A stretch of 64,000 nucleotides of DNA from CAZMPJ01 sp964568455. Its GTDB lineage: Bacteria > Margulisbacteria > WOR-1 > O2-12-FULL-45-9. A program made the translations under genes and the position numbers. The notes beneath the pieces were generated by a model, which saw only the letters and a list, made by a program, of their open reading frames with translations, was not told the DNA's origin and made no database searches. Within the stretch, counting starts at the first letter, position 1; every line of letters begins with the position of its first letter. Location: assembly GCA_964568455.1 (NCBI GenBank), contig CAZMPJ010000001.1, positions 310,001 through 374,000 on the forward strand, in the 5' to 3' direction. Positions 33,839 to 40,731 of this stretch are shown piece after piece.

Positions 33839-34938
33839 GTTTCTTTATAAACTCCTTTAATTGGTAATTTATGTTTTTCAGCTACTTTTTTAATATCTTC
33901 AAACTCTGGTGCTAGGGTATAACCCATTTTAATTCGAACTTTGCCAACTTTAACATGTTTGCGCGATAATTTTTCCCTGGCAACTGCATATATTCTAACA
34001 CCAAAAGTGGTAGTTAGCTTAAATATTTTATCTAATATTTGGTCTTTGATTTTTGGATCGCAAAGCACAGTTAATTTAATGGCATTTCTTTGTTTTTTCA
34101 TTCTAATTGGTTCAATATATGCGTCCAGTGCGCCGGCTTTCATTAATTTCTTAATACATGGATCGTATAACTTAGATTTCATATCATCAAGATTAGCTTC
34201 TATTTGAAGAATAGTATCTTTTTCTGTTTGAATACTGGCTTGGCCAATAAAAACCTGTAAATATCCAGGAACTTGCTTGTATATTTTTGATCCAGATCCA
34301 CGGCCAATGGCTTCCACTTTTAATTTAGGTAAGTTTGTGAAATCATTCACAATCTCGGTTATAATCGCCGCACCAGTTGGAGTAACTAATTCGCCCTTGA
34401 TCCCTGTGCCATAAGTAGGCACGTTTTTTGTCAGCTCTGCGGTTGCAGGAACAGGTACTGGCAATACGCCGTGAGCGCACTTGATTTTGCCGCTACCAAA
34501 GGGAATAGGGGATGCAAAAACTTGTTCAATGCCTAATTTTTCTAAACAGATTGCTGTTCCAACTATATCAATAATTGCATCAATTGCACCTACTTCATGA
34601 AAATGGACTTTGTGAATTGATTCACAATGTACTTTAGCTTCTGCTTCTGCGAGGCGTTTGAATATTTTTATGCTTAGTTTTTTGACTTTTTCACTGAGTA
34701 CGCTTTGATTAAGGATCTTAACAATTTCTCTTAAATTCCGATGCTGTTTTTGTTTTTTAAAATCAACCTCAACGTATAAACTGTTTTTCTTTTTTCTGAT
34801 TACTAATTGCCAATTACGAATTACTAATTTTTTGAGTTCCTTTTCCAGGTAAGCAGTACTAACTCCAGCATCCAACAACGCTCCAAGGATCATATTCCCA
34901 GCTGCACCAGATGAGCAATCAAAATAAGCTATTTTCAT
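33802..34938 (-). CDS. larC: nickel insertion protein LarC
   Basis: 378-aa LarC (DUF111) family protein. It has DCSSGAAGNMILGALLDAG at the N-terminus, KVHFHEVGAIDAIIDIVG, VTPTGAAII and the C-terminal EANLDDMKSKLYDPCIKKL block. LarC inserts nickel into the pincer nucleotide cofactor in a CTP-dependent reaction. LarB is encoded at 35593-36249, but LarE and the racemase LarA are not in this window. The first codons overlap no gene, but the 3' end overlaps the lptC-like gene by 37 bp. Confidence 0.9.
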   Translation of the reverse strand: MKIAYFDCSSGAAGNMILGALLDAGVSTAYLEKELKKLVIRNWQLVIRKKKNSLYVEVDFKKQKQHRNLREIVKILNQSVLSEKVKKLSIKIFKRLAEAEAKVHCESIHKVHFHEVGAIDAIIDIVGTAICLEKLGIEQVFASPIPFGSGKIKCAHGVLPVPVPATAELTKNVPTYGTGIKGELVTPTGAAIITEIVNDFTNLPKLKVEAIGRGSGSKIYKQVPGYLQVFIGQASIQTEKDTILQIEANLDDMKSKLYDPCIKKLMKAGALDAYIEPIRMKKQRNAIKLTVLCDPKIKDQILDKIFKLTTTFGVRIYAVAREKLSRKHVKVGKVRIKMGYTLAPEFEDIKKVAEKHKLPIKGVYKETWKKTHPGKQFS

Positions 34939-34963
34939 AATATTAGGTGAAATTTTTCTTGAA

Positions 34964-35010
34964 TAATATCGAGATTATTATAGCACTTAAGATATTGTAG
35001 TGCGATATTA
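34964..35010. promoter_or_regulatory. inverted repeat between larC and an orphan gene
   Basis: TAATATCG (34964-34971) pairs with CGATATTA (35003-35010), and an inner GCACT / AGTGC pair stacks next to it. The right arm touches the ATG at 35010. It could be an operator or mRNA hairpin for the divergent genes, by inference. Confidence 0.4.
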
Positions 35011-35585
35011 TGATGAGAGTTAGTAGACATTTTCAATGTAGTCTTAATACTGCTCATAGGCATATAAAAGCGGTGCCAACCCTACAAGGGGGGCGTAATT
35101 ATGTTCTAAGCAGAGTGAGTGGACAAGCTTTTGGTTTGGTGCCAGACCACTTGGCCTGTGATGGTCGTCGTTTTTTTCAGGCAAGGGAAGTTGCTATTGC
35201 AGATACTGGGGTGCAAAGGAAGTTTATGGGGCAGGAGCTACAGGTTTATTGCGAAGCAGATTTTATTAATGTTGTTAATGAATTATTAGGGTTAGTGCAA
35301 GACAGAATAAGTCTTGGTATTTATCGTTATGAATTTTTAAGTAAACATAGAGATGAATTTAAATTTAGGCTTTATGCTAATTATGGAATTGGCGAAGAAA
35401 GATATCGTCCAACTGCTTTGTTGATTGTTGATCAAGGCAAGGTATTTCCTCGTAAGGGTGGCTGGCGATTGCAAAATGTTATGGATTTTGTTCTTTCTGT
35501 TCAGTTTGGTGCTCAACAACCAAATACTGCAGAAGAACTAATACATTATCTTGCGAGATACCCTTTTGTTGCTGAGGCTATTTAA
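35010..35585 (+). CDS. hypothetical protein
   Basis: 191 aa, not recognised. It is soluble, with no signal peptide. N-terminal basic residues (MMRVSRHFQCSLNTAHRHIK) are followed by mixed alpha/beta sequence including RYEFLSKHRDEFKFRLYANYG and a C-terminal TAEELIHYLARYPF helix. It is alone on the plus strand between larC and larB (both minus), so it interrupts what may once have been a lar operon. Codon use matches neighbours. The start could instead be the next codon (ATG at 35013). Confidence 0.55.
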   Translation: MMRVSRHFQCSLNTAHRHIKAVPTLQGGRNYVLSRVSGQAFGLVPDHLACDGRRFFQAREVAIADTGVQRKFMGQELQVYCEADFINVVNELLGLVQDRISLGIYRYEFLSKHRDEFKFRLYANYGIGEERYRPTALLIVDQGKVFPRKGGWRLQNVMDFVLSVQFGAQQPNTAEELIHYLARYPFVAEAI

Positions 35586-35592
35586 GACAGGT

Positions 35593-36249
35593 CTAGTCCT
35601 TTAGAATAGTAAACGCCATCACTGCTGCCCCGAAACCATTATCAATATTTACCACCGCCACTCCAGGAGCGCAGCTATTCATCATGGTTAAAAGTGCGGC
35701 TAGGCCTTTAAAGCTTGAGCCATAACCTATACTGGTTGGAACCGCAATAATCGGTTTATCAACTAATCCGCCAACGACAGAGGGAAGGGCTCCTTCCATT
35801 CCTGCTACCACGATTAAAACTTTGCATTTTTTAATTTTATCCAAGTTGCTGACTAAGCGATGAATACCAGCTACGCCAACATCATAAAACTTTTCAACTT
35901 TTATTCCAAGAAATTCTGCAGTAACAGCTGCTTCTTCAGCAATGGGTTGATCAGATGTTCCGGCACTGATTATAGCTACTGGAAAGTTTGAAACTAGTTT
36001 TGGTTTTCTAGCATAAGAAATTATTTTGGCTTTTTCATGAAATTTAGCCCTTTTAAAAACCTTCTTAACTGCTGCAAACGTTTTCTTATCAGTTCGAGTA
36101 ATTAAAACATCTTGTTTTTTCTTAACAATACTTTGGGCGATCTTAACGATTTGTTCAGGGGTTTTTCCTTGTCCAAAAATAACTTCAGGAAAACCTTTTC
36201 TTTTTATGCGATGGTGGTCTACTTTGGCAAAGCCGAGTTCTTCGTACAT
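35593..36249 (-). CDS. larB: nickel pincer cofactor biosynthesis protein LarB
   Basis: 218-aa PurE-like carboxylase/hydrolase that converts nicotinic acid adenine dinucleotide to pyridinium-3,5-biscarboxylate mononucleotide, the first cofactor step. It shows FGQGKTPEQIVKIAQ, IISAGTSDQPIAEEAAVTAE, YDVGVAGIHRL, VVAGMEGALPSVVGGLVDKP and the C-terminal NIDNGFGAAVMA. It starts 2 bp after the rarA stop on the minus strand. A TGATATAAT element sits 6 bp before its ATG. Confidence 0.9.
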   Translation of the reverse strand: MYEELGFAKVDHHRIKRKGFPEVIFGQGKTPEQIVKIAQSIVKKKQDVLITRTDKKTFAAVKKVFKRAKFHEKAKIISYARKPKLVSNFPVAIISAGTSDQPIAEEAAVTAEFLGIKVEKFYDVGVAGIHRLVSNLDKIKKCKVLIVVAGMEGALPSVVGGLVDKPIIAVPTSIGYGSSFKGLAALLTMMNSCAPGVAVVNIDNGFGAAVMAFTILKD

Positions 36250-36251
36250 AA

Positions 36252-37544
36252 CTATATTATATCATCAAGTCTAGCCTTGATCTTCTTTTCATAACCAATA
36301 TCTTTGGGGAAATAATATTGGATCTTTTTTGCCATATAATCTTGCTTAACTACGCCGCCTTCATAATCATGCGCGTATTTGTAGCCTTTGCCTTTACCAC
36401 GCTCGCGTTCTTGTTTAAAAACCGGGTTTCTAAGATGAATTGGGACTTCTAAAGTAGGATTTTCTTTTACATCTTTTAAAGCAGCGTTAATGCCCATATA
36501 AGCTGCATTGCTTTTGGGTGCGCAAGCAACGTAGACTGCTGATTGGGCTAGAGGAATCCTAGCCTCTGGCATACCGACGAATTCAGCTGCTTGCATGGCT
36601 GAATTGGCAACTACTAAAGCTAGCGGATCAGCGTTACCAACATCTTCTGCTGCACAAATGACGATCCTTCGAGCAATAAAGCGTGGGTCTTCGCCAGCGT
36701 AAATCATCTTGGCTAAATAATAAAGTGTTGCGTCTGGATCTGATCCGCGCATGGATTTAATAAACGCGGAAATAGTATCGTAATGCTGGTCGCCGTGCTT
36801 ATCATACACCACAGCTTTCTTTTGAATTGATTCTTCGGCAACTGTTAAGGTGATGATTATGATTCCTTTTTTGTTCGGCTTTGTGGAAAGCACGCCAAGC
36901 TCAAGGGCTGACAGCGCGCGCCTGGCGTCACCATCAGAAAGTTTAGCTAAATGTTCTAAAGCATCACCTTTTATTTCTATTTTTAAGTTAGAGTAACTTT
37001 TTATCCCGCGATTAATAAGGGTTTTTAAATTATCAATACTCAAAGGTGTAAGCTCAAAGATTTGTGATCTTGAAACTAGAGCTGAGTTAACATAAAAGAA
37101 TGGATTTTCAGTTGTTGCCCCGATTAAAATTAAATTTCCTTCTTCAACATCAGGGAGCAGGGCGTCTTGTTGTAATTTATTGAAACGGTGGATTTCATCT
37201 AAAAATAAAATTGTTTTGGTCTTATAATGTTTAATTCTATTTTTTGCTCCAAGGCTAACTTTTCTAATATCATCAACTTTAGCAATTGAGGCGTTAAGCC
37301 ATTCAAAATGGCCTTTGGTTGAATTGGCAATAACTCGGGCGATTGCGGTTTTACCTATTCCAGGCGGGCCAAAAAAGATAATTGAACTAATGCGATCGGT
37401 TTCAATTAATCTGCGAAGTAGTTTTCCCTGGCCAATAATTTCCTCTTGGCCAACAACTTCGTCAATGGTCTTAGGCGCCATACGATAGGCCAGAGGAGCA
37501 TTTTTCGCTTTATAATCCTTTTCGTTTACGTCGAAAAGACTCAT
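36252..37544 (-). CDS. rarA: replication-associated recombination protein RarA/MgsA
   Basis: 430-aa AAA+ ATPase related to clamp-loader subunits, acting at stalled replication forks. It has Walker A FFGPPGIGKTAIARV near residue 58, Walker B TILFLDEIHRFN, sensor 1 LIGATTENPFF and the C-terminal tetramerisation region with RIVICAAEDVGNADP and EARIPLAQSAVYVA. Complete length. The start overlaps the DUF4342 gene by 4 bp, and larB follows 2 bp after the stop. Confidence 0.93.
   Translation of the reverse strand: MSLFDVNEKDYKAKNAPLAYRMAPKTIDEVVGQEEIIGQGKLLRRLIETDRISSIIFFGPPGIGKTAIARVIANSTKGHFEWLNASIAKVDDIRKVSLGAKNRIKHYKTKTILFLDEIHRFNKLQQDALLPDVEEGNLILIGATTENPFFYVNSALVSRSQIFELTPLSIDNLKTLINRGIKSYSNLKIEIKGDALEHLAKLSDGDARRALSALELGVLSTKPNKKGIIIITLTVAEESIQKKAVVYDKHGDQHYDTISAFIKSMRGSDPDATLYYLAKMIYAGEDPRFIARRIVICAAEDVGNADPLALVVANSAMQAAEFVGMPEARIPLAQSAVYVACAPKSNAAYMGINAALKDVKENPTLEVPIHLRNPVFKQERERGKGKGYKYAHDYEGGVVKQDYMAKKIQYYFPKDIGYEKKIKARLDDII
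36256..36264 (-). promoter_or_regulatory. possible extended -10 for larB
   Basis: TGATATAAT on the minus strand, ending 6 bp before the larB ATG and lying inside the last codons of rarA. No -35 is evident. It could be a by-product of rarA coding sequence. Confidence 0.35.
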
Positions 37545-37813
37545 TTCCTTTCAACAGAAATGGTGCATTCGGTAACTAGCGCGGCGATGGCGCCGACTGC
37601 TGCCAGGATTGGGGCTAGCACTGCGCCAATAACTCCAATGGTTAGCGGAATGCTTAGGATTACGTTGCCATCTTTATCTTTAATGCTAATCTTTCTAACA
37701 TTTCCTTCTTTAACTAGTTCCTTAACCTTATTAGTCAGTTCCTTACCAGTTGTTTTGATTTCCTCTGTGAAGTTTTTTTCTTCGCTCGACTCCGCTCGTG
37801 GTGCATCTGCCAT
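37541..37813 (-). CDS. DUF4342-family small protein
   Basis: 90 aa resembling DUF4342. An acidic N-terminus and a KVKELVKEGNVRKISIKDKDG helix-strand precede a hydrophobic stretch (about residues 55-80, IPLTIGVIGAVLAPILAAVG) that may be a membrane segment. AGGAGG lies 7 bp before the ATG, a strong ribosome site. It is the first gene of a minus-strand unit with rarA and larB. Function unknown. Confidence 0.7.
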   Translation of the reverse strand: MADAPRAESSEEKNFTEEIKTTGKELTNKVKELVKEGNVRKISIKDKDGNVILSIPLTIGVIGAVLAPILAAVGAIAALVTECTISVERK

Positions 37814-37871
37814 GTTGAATCCTCCTTTTTGTATGATTGTATAATATTTTCTTGATAAAAGCCAATTTACC

Positions 37872-37899
37872 TTGACATTCTGTTTTATATTGCTAGAAT
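37872..37899 (+). promoter_or_regulatory. sigma-70 promoter of the DoxX gene
   Basis: TTGACA at 37872-37877, a 16-bp spacer and extended -10 TGCTAGAAT (hexamer 37894-37899). AAGGGGG then precedes the ATG at 37921. This is one of the best consensus matches in the window. Confidence 0.8.
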
Positions 37900-37920
37900 T
37901 TGATCAAAAGGGGGTGAATT

Positions 37921-38301
37921 ATGAAGGAAAAAGTTAGTTGGTTACTTAGAATAGTTTTAGCCGCAATCTTTCTTTATCATGGTCTTACTAAGTTTCCTGT
38001 AGCTGCACAAATGGCGAGCATGATGGCTATGCCAATTATTATGATTTATATGTTAGCAGCGATGGAAACATTGGGTGGTATTCTTATTTTAGTTGGTGGG
38101 CTAAAAATTAATAAGGCTGAGTTAGCAACAAAAGTTGCAGCTGCTATTTTTGCAGTGGTAATGCTTGGTGCTATTATGTTGGTACACTGGCCACAATGGT
38201 CATTTATGCCTACCGCAGCAAAACCGATGGGAGGAATGGAGTTTCAAGTATTAATCCTTGCGGTTTCTGCTTACTTTTTAGTTAAAGGCAACGAAGTTTA
38301 G
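37921..38301 (+). CDS. DoxX-family membrane protein
   Basis: 126-aa protein with four predicted membrane helices. The N-terminal LLRIVLAAIFLYHGLTKFP is the typical DoxX start, and the second helix has AAMETLGGILILVGG. DoxX proteins are inner-membrane components tied loosely to redox or thiol stress. The precise role is unknown. It is monocistronic between its own promoter and a strong terminator. Confidence 0.82.
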   Translation: MKEKVSWLLRIVLAAIFLYHGLTKFPVAAQMASMMAMPIIMIYMLAAMETLGGILILVGGLKINKAELATKVAAAIFAVVMLGAIMLVHWPQWSFMPTAAKPMGGMEFQVLILAVSAYFLVKGNEV

Positions 38302-38315
38302 TTTTTATTAATAAG

Positions 38316-38351
38316 AGGGGAATACAAAGATTGTTTGTGTTCCCCTTTTTA
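38316..38351. terminator. bidirectional terminator between doxX and menA
   Basis: 13-bp stem (38316-38328 with 38334-38346, one G-T pair) and 5-base loop, followed by T5 on the plus strand. It lies between convergent genes and reaches the menA stop codon. Confidence 0.85.
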
Positions 38352-39212
38352 TTTTCCAAAAAGAACACTTACACAGAGAAGTAATCCAAATAATAAATGC
38401 AATTGGGCTGTCTTAACGTCAATTAATTTTAAATTACCTTCTTTTATTAGCTTAAACGCTACAGGCAATGTTAGGAAAACCAATAAACTTAAAGCAGTCA
38501 GAAAATTATAGATTACTAATATTAAAACACTGGTAAAGGCAGATAAAATTAGCAATCTATATAATAACTTTGCTTTATTGCAGCCTAGTATTATAGCTAA
38601 GGTTTTTATCTTAGCATTGTTATCATGTTCAATATCTCTTAAGTTATTTCCGCTTAAAATAGCTGCTACCATAAAGCCAATTGGTAGTGAGCTTAGTAAT
38701 ATTTGAAGATTATAAGTTCCGGTAAGAGCAAAGAAGGCTACTAATACAATTAACGGGCCCATAGAAAGAAAAACTAAAGGTTCTCCCAAAGCAAAATATT
38801 TATAACCAATTGGTGAACCGCTATAAAAGTAGCCAAGACAAAACCCTCCTAGCAAAAGAAAGAACATGGTTAAGCCTTGCATATAAATTAGGGGAAGAGA
38901 GAAAATAAAAGCTAAGGCGAATAATATCCAGGAAGCGATTAAAACTTGCTGAGGGGTTAAAAGGTTGTCCACTAACACTCGGCTTGAGCCCAGAGTATCT
39001 TTTTTGTCCACTCCTTTTAAATAATCGTAATAGTCATTAATAAGGTTTGTCCCAGCATGTGAAAATAATATTGCTAGTGTTAAAGGGAGAAGCAGGTACC
39101 AATTAATTGTATTATTGGATTTAAAGGCTAGGATTATGCCAAAGAGTAACGGGATAAAGCTGGCAGGGAAAGAATAGGCTCTTAAAGCTTGCAGCCAAAC
39201 TTTTGTTTTCAT
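38349..39212 (-). CDS. menA: UbiA-family prenyltransferase, probable 1,4-dihydroxy-2-naphthoate polyprenyltransferase
   Basis: 287-aa membrane enzyme with about eight helices. The first aspartate motif is NDYYDYLKGVD, with the MenA-type GSSRVLVDNLLTPQQV segment. The second is NNLRDIEHDNNAKIKTLA. It prenylates dihydroxynaphthoate in menaquinone synthesis. The divergent neighbour encodes a type II NADH dehydrogenase, a quinone reductase, supporting the assignment. No other men genes are in the window. It is read from a TGCTAAAAT element 6 bp before ATG, without a ribosome site. Confidence 0.8.
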   Translation of the reverse strand: MKTKVWLQALRAYSFPASFIPLLFGIILAFKSNNTINWYLLLPLTLAILFSHAGTNLINDYYDYLKGVDKKDTLGSSRVLVDNLLTPQQVLIASWILFALAFIFSLPLIYMQGLTMFFLLLGGFCLGYFYSGSPIGYKYFALGEPLVFLSMGPLIVLVAFFALTGTYNLQILLSSLPIGFMVAAILSGNNLRDIEHDNNAKIKTLAIILGCNKAKLLYRLLILSAFTSVLILVIYNFLTALSLLVFLTLPVAFKLIKEGNLKLIDVKTAQLHLLFGLLLCVSVLFGK

Positions 39213-39218
39213 AGCTAG

Positions 39219-39246
39219 ATTTTAGCACTTCACATAGAAAATTCAA
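39219..39246 (-). promoter_or_regulatory. menA promoter
   Basis: On the minus strand TTGAAT (39241-39246), 16 bp, then TGCTAAAAT (hexamer 39219-39224), then 6 bp to the ATG. It interlocks with the ndh promoter. Confidence 0.6.
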
Positions 39247-39256
39247 ATGTTATAAT
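39229..39256 (+). promoter_or_regulatory. promoter of the type II NADH dehydrogenase gene
   Basis: TTCACA (39229-39234), 16 bp, then TGTTATAAT (hexamer 39251-39256), then 7 bp to the ATG at 39264. It overlaps the menA promoter region almost completely. Confidence 0.65.
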
Positions 39257-39263
39257 ATGAGCA

Positions 39264-40373
39264 ATGAAAAAAGTGGTGATCATTGGTTGTGGCTTTGGTG
39301 GCTTGAGTGCAGCCATAAAATTATCTGCTAAGGCTGATTTAGAAGTAATGGTTGTTGATCAGCGAAAAAACTTCACTTTTCTTCCTCTCCTTCCTGATAT
39401 TATCGGTAGAGAGTTTTCCCCTGAAAATTTGATTTATCCGATTGAAAAGCTTAGTCAAAAATATAAGTTTAAATTTGTCAATAATAAGGTGATGAAAGTT
39501 GAGTTGGAGACAAATAAAATTGTTACGGGAAAAGAAGAGCTTAATTATGATTATTTAATTATTGCTGCGGGTTCTGAAACCAATTTTTACGGTAATACCC
39601 AAATTATGGAAAATGCTTTTAAAGTAGATGATCAAGAGGATGCAAAAAAAATCCATGATTCTGTATTAAGTGGCAAGTATGACACTTTTTTTATTAGTGG
39701 TGGCGGATATACGGGGGTAGAAGTAGCTACTAATTTGAAAAAACTATTGAATAAGCATAATAGCAGCCAAAAAGTGATTATTCTTGAAGTAGGGCCATCT
39801 TTATTAGGTCCGCTGCCAGACTGGATGAAAGAGTATGTGAAAAAGGGTTTAGCGCGAATGGGAATAGAATATAGAGTGAAGACTTCAGTGCAAAAGATAG
39901 AAAATGGTACTATTACTTTATCGGATGGTCAGCAGCTATCTAAAGCAATGTTAATCTGGTCAGCAGGAGTAAAGACCCCGCAGTTTGTTTCTAGTCTCTC
40001 TATTGAAAAAACCAAACAAGGAAGATTAAAGGTTAATGAATATTTGCAAATAGAGAATAATTGTTATGTAGTAGGAGACTGTGCTGCTTTTTCCACCTTA
40101 AGAATGTCAGCACGTTTTGCTATTCAAGAGGGAAGAGTGGCAGCTGAAAATATTGTTAGACAAGTTGCTCGTCAAGAACAAAAGAAATATCAGGCTTTTG
40201 ATTGGGGCTATTTTATTCCTATGGCCAATAATTGGTCTTGTGGTATTGCTTTGGGCAATAAATTAAAAGGATTTATTGGAATACTGGGACATTATTTTCT
40301 TTGTCTTTGGCTTTCTTATGGATTTAAAAACCGATTAGGAATCCTTAAAAAATTATTGTTCAAATTATCCTGA
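39264..40373 (+). CDS. type II NADH:quinone oxidoreductase (NDH-2)
   Basis: 369-aa two-dinucleotide-fold flavoprotein. FAD site GCGFGGLSAA starts at about residue 8, and FTFLPLLPDIIG is the family segment after the first fold. The NADH site is SGGGYTGVEVATNL, and the second FAD block is NNCYVVGDCAAF. The C-terminus is hydrophobic (GILGHYFLCLWLSYGF), consistent with membrane association. It oxidises NADH and passes electrons to quinone without pumping. Divergent from menA across 51 bp. Confidence 0.85.
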   Translation: MKKVVIIGCGFGGLSAAIKLSAKADLEVMVVDQRKNFTFLPLLPDIIGREFSPENLIYPIEKLSQKYKFKFVNNKVMKVELETNKIVTGKEELNYDYLIIAAGSETNFYGNTQIMENAFKVDDQEDAKKIHDSVLSGKYDTFFISGGGYTGVEVATNLKKLLNKHNSSQKVIILEVGPSLLGPLPDWMKEYVKKGLARMGIEYRVKTSVQKIENGTITLSDGQQLSKAMLIWSAGVKTPQFVSSLSIEKTKQGRLKVNEYLQIENNCYVVGDCAAFSTLRMSARFAIQEGRVAAENIVRQVARQEQKKYQAFDWGYFIPMANNWSCGIALGNKLKGFIGILGHYFLCLWLSYGFKNRLGILKKLLFKLS

Positions 40374-40422
40374 TTTTAGAAAAGCATGGTCTTCTGGAAA
40401 TTAGCTTAACCCCTATTGAGTA

Positions 40423-40431
40423 TGTTAAAAT
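40423..40431 (+). promoter_or_regulatory. extended -10 promoter of the tRNA cluster
   Basis: TGTTAAAAT ends 10 bp before the first base of the tRNA-Arg gene, the same element as at the leaderless coding genes. Confidence 0.55.
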
Positions 40432-40441
40432 ATCTAAACAT

Positions 40442-40515
40442 GCGCCTATAGCTCAACTGGATAGAGTACTTCCCTGCGAAGGAAGGGGTCGTGCGTTCGA
40501 ATCGCACTAGGCGCA
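40442..40515 (+). tRNA. tRNA-Arg (anticodon GCG)
   Basis: 74-nt cloverleaf. Acceptor GCGCCTA / TAGGCGC with discriminator A, anticodon stem CTTCC / GGAAG around loop CTGCGAA, T-arm GTGCG-TTCGAAT-CGCAC. Anticodon is GCG, reading CGC and CGT. Most bacteria use ACG (edited to ICG) for this box, so this is unusual. CCA is not encoded. Confidence 0.9.
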
Positions 40516-40524
40516 TTTTTTAAT

Positions 40525-40609
40525 GGAAGGGTGTCCGAGCGGCTTAAGGAGCACGCCTGGAAAGCGTGTGTATCGCAAGGTACCGTGGGTTCAAATCCCA
40601 CCCCTTCCG
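40525..40609 (+). tRNA. tRNA-Ser (anticodon GGA)
   Basis: 85-nt class II tRNA. Acceptor GGAAGGG / CCCTTCC, anticodon loop CTGGAAA between CACGC and GCGTG, a long variable arm and T-arm GTGGG-TTCAAAT-CCCAC, discriminator G. CCA is not encoded. Confidence 0.92.
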
Positions 40610-40617
40610 ATTTTTTG

Positions 40618-40705
40618 GGAGGAGTGGCCGAGTGGTTGAAGGCGGCGGTCTCGAAAACCGTTTCCCGATTTTATCGGGACAGGGGTTCGAATCCTCTCTC
40701 CTCCG
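40618..40705 (+). tRNA. tRNA-Ser (anticodon CGA)
   Basis: 88-nt class II tRNA. Acceptor GGAGGAG / CTCCTCC, anticodon loop CTCGAAA, variable arm with a TCCCGA/TCGGGA stem, T-arm AGGGG-TTCGAAT-CCTCT, discriminator G. It lies 27 bp before the phosphohexomutase gene. Confidence 0.92.
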
Positions 40706-40731
40706 AATTAGATTAGAAAGGAATTGTGAAA

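Noticed and set aside
40531..40716. Plus-strand open frame of 61 codons across the serine tRNA genes
   Set aside because: It is the classic artefact of translating two tRNA-Ser genes (the GSNPTPS and GSNPLSS patterns come from T-arms).
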